NCBI GenBank assembly: GCA_032250805.1
Contig: JAVVEM010000005.1
Coordinates: forward strand, 51,426-115,425
Direction of reading: 5' to 3'
Origin: B18-G4 sp032250805
GTDB taxonomy: Bacteria > Bacteroidota > Bacteroidia > Bacteroidales > B18-G4
DNA length: 64,000 nt
The notes beneath the pieces were generated by a model. That model was not told where the DNA came from. It saw nothing but the letters and a program-made list of their open reading frames with translations, and ran no database searches. Both the position numbers and the translations under genes were made by a program. This document shows, in pieces, positions 40,610 to 50,220 of this stretch (position 1 is the stretch's first letter; every line of letters starts with the position of its first letter).

Positions 40610-41557
40610 TTAAAAGAGCGAGAAGCGGACGTAACGTTTGGGGTTTACACGGATATCCTCAAGCAGAAGGTGAAGCTGTTCAGATGTTTCCTGTAGGTCT
40701 TTATACAACTCATCATCATTCACCAGCAGGCCAAGGCTTCCTTCACCACTGTTGATCCGGTCAACAATCCCTGCAACATCTTCAGCTACACGGTTAATAT
40801 TATCAAAGGTTTGGGGTATCCTGGCCCTGGCGAGAGAATCAGAAAGCGTTGAGAAATTTGCCAGGATATTATTGATATTTTCCTCATTTTCATCTAAGTT
40901 CGTTGTGATGGACTCGAGGTTGACCATGATCTGGGCCAGCCTGGTTTTCTGTCCAGCCACAAGTGTGTCGAGGTTATATGAGGCATTTTCGAGGTTTTCG
41001 AAGGTTTGCTGAATGCTGGCTAGGCTGTTGGTAAGGTTTTCTTTGGCTTTTTCGTTGAAGATCTCCTTGATCACTGTAACCACCGAATCAATAGAGAGGA
41101 TCAACTCCTCGGCTTTTAATTTCAGCGGTTGTATTTGCTGGTTCACGGCCTCTTTCAGGCTTGCTTCCACCTCGGTCAACAAGGTATCGCCGCTTTCCAC
41201 AATGAGTGAATCATCACCCAAAATAAGGTTGATCGCTTTCGACCCCATGAGGTCGGAGCTGTATATCCGTGCAATTGAATTTTTTGGAATGGGGATCCCG
41301 GTTTCAATGGTGATCTCAACAATAATGTTTCCGGAGTAAGTTGGTTCAAAGTAAATATCGGAAACCTGTCCCACCTTCAGCCCGTTAACGGATACCGGAT
41401 TCGATCTGGACAAACCGCTAACACCTTCGTAAACAGCATAAAATACACGTTGATCCTTAAAAAGGTTAAACCCCTTAAGAAAGTTAAAGCCCCATATGAA
41501 CAAGCCCAGGGCAGCAATAAATACGATGCCGATAATGATTTCCTTTTTAATCTTCAA
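40610..41557 (-). CDS. MCE/MlaD-family lipid transport protein
   Basis: The protein has 315 residues. One N-terminal helix (IIIGIVFIAALGLFIWGF), then an MCE domain at about 35-115 (VFYAVYEGVSGLSRSNPVSV, NGLKVGQVSDIYF), then a long helical tail that can form a tunnel or needle. Proteins of this family carry phospholipids between membranes with an ABC transporter. No MlaE/MlaF genes are next to it here. It follows the amidase gene by 105 bp on the same strand. Confidence 0.92.
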   Translation of the reverse strand: MKIKKEIIIGIVFIAALGLFIWGFNFLKGFNLFKDQRVFYAVYEGVSGLSRSNPVSVNGLKVGQVSDIYFEPTYSGNIIVEITIETGIPIPKNSIARIYSSDLMGSKAINLILGDDSLIVESGDTLLTEVEASLKEAVNQQIQPLKLKAEELILSIDSVVTVIKEIFNEKAKENLTNSLASIQQTFENLENASYNLDTLVAGQKTRLAQIMVNLESITTNLDENEENINNILANFSTLSDSLARARIPQTFDNINRVAEDVAGIVDRINSGEGSLGLLVNDDELYKDLQETSEQLHLLLEDIRVNPKRYVRFSLF

Positions 41558-41662
41558 AATGCATGTATTTTATACAAAGGTAACTCTTTTTACATTGAAA
41601 TATTCTCAAGGGTTACATAATTTATACGGTTTTCACCCAGTAAAATAACTTTTAATCAGCGA

Positions 41663-42748
41663 TCAGTCGGGTTTTAACTCCCTGGCTGTGTCGAGGTTTA
41701 TCCGTTCTTCATCCCTGAAGGCCACAATAAAAGCATCGCGGTATTTTCTGTTCAGGCGAAGCTTGTTTTGTATTTGCACTGCAGCTCCATAAGTGGTTTC
41801 ATCTCCCGAAGTATACTTAAACATCCCATTATGTTTGTAAACCCTCACCTGCTCAACATCTTTGAATTTATCCAGAGGTTTTTCCCTTGATGATGAGGCA
41901 AATTGCACCCTGAAGCGGATATTTTCCGTTCCGGCCTTAGCCTGCGTGACCTGGCTTGCCATTTTTGCCCTGTTTGCCGGATCTTCGAAGCGGAGCTTAT
42001 ATTCCTTAAATGCCCGGTAAATTGCTGAAGCAATATATACTTGTCCCTCTTCCGAACGTAAGAATCGCTCATCGTTGGGATTGGAGAGAAATCCGGTTTC
42101 GATAAGAATACCGGGCATTGCTGTTTTATAGAGCACCCAAAAACCTGCCTGCCAAACCCCGCGGTCTTTCAGCCTTACACGTTCCCTGAACTGATCCTGC
42201 ACGAGCGAAGCCAGACTCAGGCTGTTTTCGAGGTAGGCATTCTGAAAAAGTGTAAGTGTAATATAATCTTCGTCGCGATTAGGGTCGAAACCATCGTACA
42301 TATCGGAATAATCCTCCTCCTTCAGCAGAACGGCATTTTCAAGCTTCGCCACTTCGAGGTTTGCCTGGCTCTTATGCAGGCCCATTACGTATGTCTCAGT
42401 TCCATATGGCCTTGAAGAGTTATTGGCATTGCAATGGATAGAAATAAACATATCTGCCTCGCTTTGGTTGGCGATCTGTGCCCGCCGGTGCAACTCCACG
42501 AAAACATCGGTCGTGCGGGTGTAGATCACTTCCACGTCAGGGAGGTTTTTTTCAATGTAATTACCTGTTTTAAGCGCAATGGCAAGGGCTATATCCTTTT
42601 CTTTCGTGTACCTGCCCACAGCTCCGGGATCTTTTCCCCCATGGCCGGCATCAATAACAACCTTGCGAAGCTTTTGCTGAGAAACGCCCTCCTGAGGCAG
42701 AAACAGCAGGGCACAGAATATACCAAAAAATAAAGCTATACGTTTCAC
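41663..42748 (-). CDS. N-acetylmuramoyl-L-alanine amidase with SPOR-like tail
   Basis: The protein has 361 residues. A signal peptide (IALFFGIFCALLFLPQEGVSQ) precedes an Amidase_3 domain: VVIDAGHGGKDPGAVG (zinc His), later Glu, MFISIHCNAN (zinc His), and LIETGFLSNPNDE with the catalytic Glu. The last 90 residues (IRFRVQFASSSREKPLDKF ... YTSGDETTYGAAV) resemble a SPOR domain that binds denuded peptidoglycan. It cleaves the bond between MurNAc and the stem peptide. Divergent from lptD. Confidence 0.94.
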   Translation of the reverse strand: MKRIALFFGIFCALLFLPQEGVSQQKLRKVVIDAGHGGKDPGAVGRYTKEKDIALAIALKTGNYIEKNLPDVEVIYTRTTDVFVELHRRAQIANQSEADMFISIHCNANNSSRPYGTETYVMGLHKSQANLEVAKLENAVLLKEEDYSDMYDGFDPNRDEDYITLTLFQNAYLENSLSLASLVQDQFRERVRLKDRGVWQAGFWVLYKTAMPGILIETGFLSNPNDERFLRSEEGQVYIASAIYRAFKEYKLRFEDPANRAKMASQVTQAKAGTENIRFRVQFASSSREKPLDKFKDVEQVRVYKHNGMFKYTSGDETTYGAAVQIQNKLRLNRKYRDAFIVAFRDEERINLDTARELKPD

Positions 42749-42869
42749 CTAAGGAATAATTTAGTTAGTTTTACACCAGAAAAACCTGCAGTTTACAGGC
42801 TGTCGGGTGATAAGCTTACAATGCTGTAAATACAAAAGTAATACTTAATTCATAGTCAACAAAGCCGAA

Positions 42870-45650
42870 TTGTCTACCAATTTATTAACAGCATACCGCC
42901 CGATATATTGCATGCTCATCCTGAGCTTGCTGTTATTTGCATGCAAAACAACGGAAACCACCGAGTCCTCGGGGCAAGCACTGGAAGAGGCACCTGCAAA
43001 CGAACGTATCGAAGGATTGGATGCTGATTCGCTGAGCAGAATTAAGCCGGTCGTTCTTCCCGACAGCAGCCTTATTGCCGACACCATCACAGGGCTGACC
43101 CCGGCCGACAGCCTGAAGGAAATACCTGCCGGGCCACAGCAGAAAATCTCTCCGAATGCCCTTAAATACCGGGTTGATTTTAGTTCTGCCGACTCCCTTC
43201 ATTTCGATATGCGCGACCAAAAAGTGTTTATGTACAAGGAAGCCAAAATCGACTACGACGATATCAATCTCAAGGCTAATTATGTTGAGATGGATTTCAA
43301 TAAAACTGAAGTCTTTGCCTCAGGATTGCCTGATTCAACAGGAAAGGAAGTGGGGCAGCCGATCTTCACCCAGGGCGATTCTGAATTCCGCTCGCGGACC
43401 ATGCGTTATAATTATGAAACCAAAAAGGGCCTGATTAAAAGCGTGATGACCCAGGATGGCGAGGGAACCATCCGTGGCGATGTGGTTAAGAAAATGCCCA
43501 ATAACGAGACCAATATACGTTCAGGCTCATATTCTACATGTCCTACATGCGAAAACAGGGATTATGAATTCAGGTATTTCAAATCAAAGGTAATTCCCGA
43601 CAAACGTATTGTTACCGGTCCGGCCTATCTTGTGATCGAAGATGTGCCTACTCCGCTTTTTCTGCCATTTGGTTTCTTCCCTATACGGAAAGGCCAGCAT
43701 TCAGGTATCCTCCTGCCAACCTGGGGAGAATCCAACAACCGGGGCTTTTACTTTGAGAATGGAGGCTATTACTGGGCGATCAACGATTATATTGATTTCA
43801 AGCTTGTGGGCGATATCTATACCCGAGGCAGCTGGGCAATCAAACCATCTACACGCTACAAGAAAAGATATAAATACAGTGGTAACTTTGATTTTACCTA
43901 TGCCATAAACATTACCGGCGAATCAGGCCAGCCCGACTATAAGCGCGACAGGGATTATCAAATACGATGGAGGCACCAGCAGGATCCCAAAGCCCGCCCA
44001 AACAGCACCTTTACAGCCAATGTAAATATCAGAAGCCGTAAATCAAACTTTTATAATCCTACTACAGCACAGGATTATCTCTCCAATACTTTCCAATCGA
44101 GTATTGCCTATCAAACCAGCATCGCCGGGAAATACCATTTTACCCTTAATGCCAGCCATAGCCAGAACACACAAACAAAGCTGATGACACTTACTTTGCC
44201 TGAGCTTTCGTTTAACATGAACCGTTTTTATCCTTTCCGCAAAAAGAACCGAAGCGGAAAAATGCGCTGGTGGGAGGATATCAGTGTGAACTATACGGCG
44301 AATTTTAAAAATACCGTCACGATCGAAGATTCACTGCTTTTTCAGCCCGAAACCTGGGATAAACTGGAGAATGGCATCAGGCACAGCGTCCCCATCAGCA
44401 GCTCTGTAAAGCTTTTAAAATATTTTACCTGGACCAACTCTGTGAATGTTAACGACAGGATGTACTTCAAGACCATTGAAAAGAACTGGGTTGACGATAC
44501 CCTGTTCACGGAGAATGACACCATCGTGGGCTATGTAAAGAAAGATACCATATCAGGCTTTAAAAATGCCATTGACGGAAGCTTCTCTTCTTCCCTGACC
44601 ACCAAGATCTACGGCATGTTCCAGTTTGGCAAAAACTTCCCGCTCAGGGCCATCAGGCATGTGATCACACCCAAAGTATCGTTCACCTATACGCCCGACT
44701 TTGGTACCGAAGCGTGGGGATATTACAAGTCGTATTACGATCCGAAGCTCGAAAAGGATGTGGAATATTCAATATTTGAGGGAGGCATTTATGGCGGTCC
44801 GCCCAAAGACCGCTCAGGAAGGATTAACTTTTCTTTGAGCAATAACCTTGAGATCAAGGTCAGGAGCAGGAAAGATACCGTTACCGGCACAAAGAAGATC
44901 AAACTGATCGACAATTTCACAATACAAACATCCTATGATCTGGCAAAGGATTCGCTTAACTGGTCGGATCTTAAGCTTAGTGGCCGCACAACCATTTTCC
45001 AGGGCTTCGACATCCGCTACTCGAGCAGTTGGGACCCCTATATCCTCGACTCCACAGGCTCGTTTAACCTCAACCAATATGAATGGAACGTTAACCGCAG
45101 GCTGCTCAGGCTCGATCAGACAAGCTGGGATTTCAGCGCTAACCTTCGGCTTAATCCCGATTTTTTTAAAAAGAAAGGAGAGAAAGGCGAAGGTCAGAAA
45201 ACAAGGCAGGAAGAACTGGAAGAGATCGCTGCCGACAATATGCTTTCAGATGAACTTGAAAGCATTCACAATAATTACGACGACTATATCGATTGGGATA
45301 TTAAATGGAACCTCAACATCACCTATAATTTCAGGTATACAACCCAGCTAAAATATATCAATCAATTGAATAAGGAGAAAAATGAAACCCTGGTACAAAC
45401 CCTGGGCGTGAGCGGCGATTTTAACATTACTCCCAAGTGGAAGATAGGCTTTCGAACGGGATGGGATTTTGAGGCTGCGGACCTTTCATATACCTCAATT
45501 AATATCTATCGCGACTTGCATTGCTTTGAGATGCGTTTTAACTGGATACCGATCGGTGGACGGCAGTCGTGGAACTTCGCCCTCAATGTAAAAGCGAGTA
45601 TGCTGCAAGATCTGAAACTGCAGCGCAAAAGAGACTTCAGGGATTTTTAG
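42870..45650 (+). CDS. lptD: LptD-like LPS-assembly outer membrane protein
   Basis: The protein has 926 residues with a TTG start; the internal ATG at 42912 would leave no charged n-region. A lipobox-like LLFAC (Cys25) is present. An N-terminal OstA-like region at about 90-240 (VFMYKEAKIDYDDINLKANY; YSTCPTCENRDYEF) is followed by VFLP-type VPTPLFLPFGFFPIRKGQHSGILLP and a long barrel with many aromatic strands. Two cysteines (CPTC) sit at the plug/barrel boundary as in LptD. It inserts LPS in the outer leaflet. Codons 29-38 coincide with an intergenic repeat sequence (see findings). Confidence 0.9.
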   Translation: MSTNLLTAYRPIYCMLILSLLLFACKTTETTESSGQALEEAPANERIEGLDADSLSRIKPVVLPDSSLIADTITGLTPADSLKEIPAGPQQKISPNALKYRVDFSSADSLHFDMRDQKVFMYKEAKIDYDDINLKANYVEMDFNKTEVFASGLPDSTGKEVGQPIFTQGDSEFRSRTMRYNYETKKGLIKSVMTQDGEGTIRGDVVKKMPNNETNIRSGSYSTCPTCENRDYEFRYFKSKVIPDKRIVTGPAYLVIEDVPTPLFLPFGFFPIRKGQHSGILLPTWGESNNRGFYFENGGYYWAINDYIDFKLVGDIYTRGSWAIKPSTRYKKRYKYSGNFDFTYAINITGESGQPDYKRDRDYQIRWRHQQDPKARPNSTFTANVNIRSRKSNFYNPTTAQDYLSNTFQSSIAYQTSIAGKYHFTLNASHSQNTQTKLMTLTLPELSFNMNRFYPFRKKNRSGKMRWWEDISVNYTANFKNTVTIEDSLLFQPETWDKLENGIRHSVPISSSVKLLKYFTWTNSVNVNDRMYFKTIEKNWVDDTLFTENDTIVGYVKKDTISGFKNAIDGSFSSSLTTKIYGMFQFGKNFPLRAIRHVITPKVSFTYTPDFGTEAWGYYKSYYDPKLEKDVEYSIFEGGIYGGPPKDRSGRINFSLSNNLEIKVRSRKDTVTGTKKIKLIDNFTIQTSYDLAKDSLNWSDLKLSGRTTIFQGFDIRYSSSWDPYILDSTGSFNLNQYEWNVNRRLLRLDQTSWDFSANLRLNPDFFKKKGEKGEGQKTRQEELEEIAADNMLSDELESIHNNYDDYIDWDIKWNLNITYNFRYTTQLKYINQLNKEKNETLVQTLGVSGDFNITPKWKIGFRTGWDFEAADLSYTSINIYRDLHCFEMRFNWIPIGGRQSWNFALNVKASMLQDLKLQRKRDFRDF
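42954..42983 (+). repeat. Repeat-family sequence inside the 5' coding region of lptD
   Basis: A 23-bp stretch (42954-42976) is the exact reverse complement of 45738-45760. An overlapping 19-bp stretch (42965-42983) is the exact reverse complement of 45711-45729. It encodes ETTESSGQAL, right after the lipobox, in a region that tolerates insertions. Confidence 0.8.
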
Positions 45651-46088
45651 TTTGCCGGGTTTCAGTGTTTCAGTGTTTCAGTGTTTCAGGGTTTCATTGT
45701 TTCATGGTTTCAGTGCTTGCCCCGAGGACCCGGTTCCTGCCCCGAGGACTCGGTGGTTTCATGTTTAAATGGCTAAATGGTTAAATGCATGCTCCGAAAC
45801 CTGGGGTTATATGGTTATATGGTTTAATTCAACTTTAGTCCCTTTAGTCACATTAGTTCACTTGTTTCGGTATTTGTTTATTCGTTTATTCGTTTATTCG
45901 TAAAACTTCTGCGTTCCATGTTCTTTATTCAATGTTCATTATTCCTTGTCCCCTGTCACTTTAGTTCACTTTTTCTTTATGGGTACAGGGTTCTGGGTTT
46001 TGTGTTTGAGTTTTTGGTCGTTTCGGCCATTATCTCCCGAAAAAAAATTAAATTTGCTTATCATTCATAAAACAAAAAAAACAGAACA
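45651..46088 (+). repeat. Intergenic repeat region after lptD
   Basis: This 438-bp gap is built of simple units. There are seven 8-bp GTTTCAnn units (45659-45714). Two copies of a GCCCCGAGGAC(T/C)CGG core follow (45719-45732 region and 45739-45753 region). Four 8-bp units of ATTTAAAC/ATTTAGCC type follow (about 45757-45787), then ATGGTTAT and GTTTATTC tandem repeats (three GTTTATTC copies near 45875-45900). No reading frame or RNA gene is apparent. The 8-bp periodicity and the cores recur at 55826-55853 and 63930-63997. Confidence 0.65.
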
Positions 46089-46469
46089 ATGAAGAAAGCT
46101 ATAAACACTCCCGATGCACCCAAACCTATCGGTGCATACAGCCAGGCCATAATGGCGGGAAATACCCTTTACGTTTCAGGACAAATACCCATCAATCTGC
46201 AAAGTGGCACAGTAGTGGAAGGGGGTGCCGGCGAGCAGGCTAAACAGGTGATGGAAAACATCAGCGCTATCCTCAAAGAAGCAGGTATGGGACTGGATAA
46301 GGTTGCGAAATGTTCCATCTTCCTGTCGGATATGACTTTGTTCAAGGAAGTAAATGAGGTGTACGGAACCTATTTCACTACAATGCCCCCGGCCCGCGAG
46401 GCCATCGCCGTGAAAGGCCTTCCCATGGGCGTCGATGTAGAAATATCCTGTATTGCAGTACAGGAATAA
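46089..46469 (+). CDS. ridA: RidA-family enamine/imine deaminase
   Basis: The protein has 126 residues, about the full family length. Signatures: PKPIGAYSQAIMAGNTLYVS, SGQIPINLQSG, and the substrate-binding Arg in PPAREAIAVKGLPMGVDVEI with EISCIAV at the end. It hydrolyses reactive enamines and imines, such as 2-aminoacrylate, in the cytosol. It is flanked on both sides by repeat-rich DNA. Confidence 0.96.
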   Translation: MKKAINTPDAPKPIGAYSQAIMAGNTLYVSGQIPINLQSGTVVEGGAGEQAKQVMENISAILKEAGMGLDKVAKCSIFLSDMTLFKEVNEVYGTYFTTMPPAREAIAVKGLPMGVDVEISCIAVQE

Positions 46470-46483
46470 TATCCGGCATCCAG

Positions 46484-46573
46484 CCCGCCTTCGCTGCTCA
46501 TCAGCCAAAGCGTTAGCGAAGGTCGAAAAGCTTCGGCGGGTAAACATCCAGAATCCAGTATCCAGTATCCAGT
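46484..46573 (+). repeat. Hairpin and ATCCAGT tandem repeat between ridA and the S46 peptidase gene
   Basis: Outer arms CCCGCC (46484-46489) and GGCGGG (46535-46540) enclose an inner CCTTCGCT/AGCGAAGG pair. Four 7-bp ATCCAG(A/T) units follow (46546-46573). Similar CCCGCC/GGCGGG hairpins occur at 50221-50260. Confidence 0.6.
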
Positions 46574-46589
46574 ATCTAAAACATATGTT

Positions 46590-48749
46590 ATGAAACGATT
46601 TACACTATTCCTCACAGTTTTCTTAAGCCTTTTTATTTCCCGCGCCGATGAGGGCATGTGGATCCCCTTATTGCTTGAGCATCTCAACGAAAAAGAGATG
46701 CAGGACATGGGCTTCAAGCTCACGGCTGAAGATATCTACAGCATCAACAGCAGTTCAATGAAAGACGGCATTGTGATCTTTGGCGGGGGATGTACGGGTG
46801 AACTGGTCAGTGATCAGGGCCTGATGCTTACCAATCATCACTGCGGCTATGGTGCCATACAACGCCACAGCTCACTTGAGAACGATTACCTTACCGATGG
46901 CTTCTGGGCCATGAGCCGCGAAGAAGAGCTGCCCAATCCCAATCTCACAGTCACTTTTCTGGTGCGCATGGAAGATGTTACTGATGCCATGCTCGAAGGG
47001 GTGAAAGATGATATGACCGAAGCAGAACGCGACAAGAAACTGAAGGAAAATGCCGAAGCACTCGAAGAAAATGCCGTAAAAGATACACATTACAAAGCCC
47101 GCGTGAAGCCTTTCTACCACGGCAACCAGTTTTACCTTTTTGTAACCGAAGTGTATAAGGACGTGAGGCTCGTTGGAGCACCGCCTTCAAATATCGGCAA
47201 ATTTGGCGGCGATACCGACAACTGGATGTGGCCCAGGCATACCGGCGATTTTTCAGTGTTCAGGATCTATGCCGACTCCGGCAATATGCCTGCAGAATAT
47301 TCCGAAAACAATGTACCTTATAAACCAAAATTTCATTTTCCAATCAACATCCAGGGTGTTGATGAAGATGATTTTACTTTCGTATTTGGATATCCGGGAT
47401 CAACACAGCAATACATCCCTGCATGCAGAGTGAGGCTGATAGCAGATGTAACCAACCCCATCAGGATAGAGCTGCGCGGAAAACGACTCGACATTATTAA
47501 TAAATATATTAGTACCGACGACCTGGTGAGAATACAATATTCGGCCAAGGCAGCAGGTATTGCCAATGGATGGAAGAAATGGATTGGCGAGAATAATGGA
47601 ATTGACCGTACAAATATCATAGAACGTAAAAAACACCACGAAAAAGAGTTTGCCTGGTGGGTAAAATCGAGCCAGAAAAGAAAAGATAAGTATGCGGGCA
47701 TTGTGGATGAATTCAATGCACTCTATGATCAGATCACTCCACTGGAACGCGAAATGACCATCATTGCCGAATCAGTATTTGGTGTGGAGATCCTGCGGAA
47801 TGCCCGCAACCTCTCCGGTTTGGTAAAATTGTACGAAAGCGGGGAGTCGACCGATGAAGAGATCGAAAAAGCCGTTAATGGCATCCGGAACAGAACTGCC
47901 GCTCTATTCAAAAATTATCATCAACCGCTCGACAAGGAAACCTTTGTGGCCATGATGAGGGCCTATCTCGATATGGCCGACCCGGCATACCGGCCGGAGG
48001 TTATTGCGATCGTCGATAAAAAATTCAAGGGCGATGTAAAAGCATATGCAGATTATATTTTTGAGGAATCCATTGTTGCTTCAGAAGAGGCAATGAATGA
48101 TTTTTTTGAGAATTTTAAGACGAAAAAAGTTAAAAAGATCATCAAAGATCCCGCGTTCATTCTTGCCAATGCATTTGCCGAAAAGTACAATTCGGATATC
48201 CGCCCGGAGGTGATGAAATATTATGCTGCCGACGATAGCCTGCAGCGCATTTATATGAAGGGTCTGATGGAATTTCAGCCCGACAGGCGTTTTTATCCTG
48301 ATGCCAACTTCACCTTGCGGGTTACTTACGGCAAAGTGAAAGGCTATGAGCCCCGCGATGCAGTGAGCTATAATTATTTTACCACCCTGGAGGGGATCAT
48401 GGAAAAGGAAGATCCCAACATCTACGACTATGTTGTGGAGGACAGGCTCAAAGAGCTCTATCAAAACAAGGATTACGGCCGCTATGCCGACAAAGACGGC
48501 AGTATGCATACCTGTTTTATTGCCACCAACCACACCTCGGGAGGCAATTCGGGCAGTCCGCTGCTGAATGATATGGGAGAGCTGATCGGGATCAACTTCG
48601 ACCGTTGCTGGGAAGGCACCATGAGTGATATCGTTTACGATCCGGAGCAATGCCGCAATATTTCCATTGATATTCGTTATTGCCTTTTCATCATAGATAA
48701 ATTTGCCGGTGCAACTCACCTGATCGATGAGATGACCATTGTTGATTAG
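46590..48749 (+). CDS. dpp11: S46-family dipeptidyl-peptidase, DPP11-like (Asp/Glu-specific)
   Basis: The protein has 719 residues. The signal peptide ends near FISRA and is followed by DEGMWIPLLLEHLNEKEMQDMG, the S46 start. Catalytic triad candidates: His84 (MLTNHHCGYGA), Asp220 (PRHTGDFSVFR) and Ser654 (TSGGNSGSPLLN). INFDRCWEGTMSDI places an arginine at 672, matching Arg673 of Porphyromonas gingivalis DPP11; DPP7 has Gly there. That residue gives preference for acidic P1 residues, so DPP11 is the better name. It removes dipeptides from peptides in the periplasm for amino-acid-fermenting or scavenging growth. Confidence 0.93.
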   Translation: MKRFTLFLTVFLSLFISRADEGMWIPLLLEHLNEKEMQDMGFKLTAEDIYSINSSSMKDGIVIFGGGCTGELVSDQGLMLTNHHCGYGAIQRHSSLENDYLTDGFWAMSREEELPNPNLTVTFLVRMEDVTDAMLEGVKDDMTEAERDKKLKENAEALEENAVKDTHYKARVKPFYHGNQFYLFVTEVYKDVRLVGAPPSNIGKFGGDTDNWMWPRHTGDFSVFRIYADSGNMPAEYSENNVPYKPKFHFPINIQGVDEDDFTFVFGYPGSTQQYIPACRVRLIADVTNPIRIELRGKRLDIINKYISTDDLVRIQYSAKAAGIANGWKKWIGENNGIDRTNIIERKKHHEKEFAWWVKSSQKRKDKYAGIVDEFNALYDQITPLEREMTIIAESVFGVEILRNARNLSGLVKLYESGESTDEEIEKAVNGIRNRTAALFKNYHQPLDKETFVAMMRAYLDMADPAYRPEVIAIVDKKFKGDVKAYADYIFEESIVASEEAMNDFFENFKTKKVKKIIKDPAFILANAFAEKYNSDIRPEVMKYYAADDSLQRIYMKGLMEFQPDRRFYPDANFTLRVTYGKVKGYEPRDAVSYNYFTTLEGIMEKEDPNIYDYVVEDRLKELYQNKDYGRYADKDGSMHTCFIATNHTSGGNSGSPLLNDMGELIGINFDRCWEGTMSDIVYDPEQCRNISIDIRYCLFIIDKFAGATHLIDEMTIVD

Positions 48750-48789
48750 GCAATATTTAATATACGATTGCCGGTGCTCAACTTGTTTT

Positions 48790-49338
48790 ATGCGTAATGC
48801 CTTTATCATACCATTTCTCGTCATTCACCTGCTGACCTTTTCGCAAACGTCCATCCATGTCGGGGAAGCGCGCAAATATGCCGCACTCGGGCATAAAAGT
48901 GCAGAGGAATATGATGCGCTGAATGGATTTTCCGGATTGGTAAATCCTATAGAAGTAAGCGGCAGTCTTGAAAAGCCGCCTGTTATTCAGACAGGCAACC
49001 GGGTGAGCCTCCGCTTTCGTTCCAGCCACAGCATTACTACTACAGGCTGGATGGCCCTGGTTTATCCCACATCTTTCTCAGTGGAAGAAAACAAGGATGA
49101 GAAGGATATTTATGTCTTTCCCAACCCTGGACGGGGCCTGGTCAATATCAGGCATGGACTTATGGAAGATCACTCAGTAAGGCTGTTCGATATGAGCGGG
49201 AATATGATTTACAGGCAAGAATATCTTTTTGAGACAGGTTCATCGCAGATCGATATATCACAACTGCCCTCAGGTGTTTATATTTTATCTTTTTCCAGTG
49301 GCGAAAAGGAGATCAGGAGGAAGATTGTAAAGTTTTAA
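48790..49338 (+). CDS. Small secreted protein with T9SS type A sorting domain
   Basis: The protein has 182 residues from the ATG at 48790 (signal NAFIIPFLVIHLLTFSQ); codons upstream to 48739 overlap the peptidase end. The C-terminal 80 residues are a T9SS type A domain: DIYVFPNPGRGLVNI ... VRLFDMSGNMIY ... LPSGVYILSFSSGEK ... KIVKF. Only about 85 residues of cargo remain before it. They contain GNRVSLRFRSSHSITTTGW, which looks like the last strands of a CUB domain. It may be a trimmed remnant of a larger secreted enzyme, or a small adhesin. It starts 41 bp after the DPP11-like gene. Confidence 0.75.
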   Translation: MRNAFIIPFLVIHLLTFSQTSIHVGEARKYAALGHKSAEEYDALNGFSGLVNPIEVSGSLEKPPVIQTGNRVSLRFRSSHSITTTGWMALVYPTSFSVEENKDEKDIYVFPNPGRGLVNIRHGLMEDHSVRLFDMSGNMIYRQEYLFETGSSQIDISQLPSGVYILSFSSGEKEIRRKIVKF

Positions 49339-49896
49339 TGCAAGAGGGCAGGGGGATTCGGCATTGTGAATTTTGCATTTTTCATTTGTCATGTTTCACG
49401 TAATTCAAATGGGATATGACGCATGATAAATAGTGAAAGGGAGAAAGGGAGAAAGGAATGATGAATCCCGATAAACCAGAAATCTTCGATTTCATTGTTT
49501 ATCGAGGATCCTCGTGAAAAGAACAAATCAAAGATTTGCATTTTATCGGGACACTGAACAGGCCTGCCTGCCGGCAGGGAATGATGAACATGGAAGTATT
49601 AAAATTTTCCCTTTACAATTTACATTTTACAGTTTACAAATTTACAAGTGAGCTAAAGTGAGTGAGACTGCCTTTTTATCCGCCTGCGCGTTCCGCTTCG
49701 GCGGACGAGAATTGGTTATTAAATCCCTCGTAGCTTGCTGCAGAAATTATTTTCCAGAGCTTGCTCCGGGGTTTAATGCCATTTATTGAGCGCAGCGAAA
49801 CGAAAAGGCATAGTCGAACTCATCCCGACGAAGGAGGGATCTCTTTCCAAGTGAGCTAAAGTGAACTAAAGTTGAATTTTACCAGCAGCCTGCAGC

Positions 49897-50002
49897 CAGA
49901 AACCAGATTTGTTATTTGTTATTTGTTATTTGTTATTTCTTTTCGTGTGCTCGTACCAACGGTTATTTCTGACTTCGCTCTTCTGATATCTGATTTCAAA
50001 CC
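49897..50002 (+). repeat. Dispersed repeat, copy 1
   Basis: CCAGAAACCAGATTT, four GTTATTT units, CGTGTGCTCGT, and TTTCTGACTTCGCTCTTCTG followed by ATATCTGATTT and AAACC occur in this order. The same order recurs at 55646-55793 with eight units. Confidence 0.75.
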
Positions 50003-50220
50003 ATTTGTATTACATTGTGTATGAGATGGGGGGTTGCTCCTGCGCTAAATCTTCGGAGCGCGAGGGAGGATGATGGATTTTACCTGCCGGCTTTGGTGAG
50101 TGATGATATCCTAATGATTAGAGATTAGTGAAGATTGGTAATGAAGAATTGTAAGTGAAGATTGGCGGAAAGGAACACTTCAATGTTCTTATCTTGTCCC
50201 GATTGCCCGGGATTCTTATT

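Noticed and set aside
48081..48824. Minus-strand open frame of 247 codons
   Set aside because: It is antisense to the end of the S46 peptidase, including its catalytic serine region.
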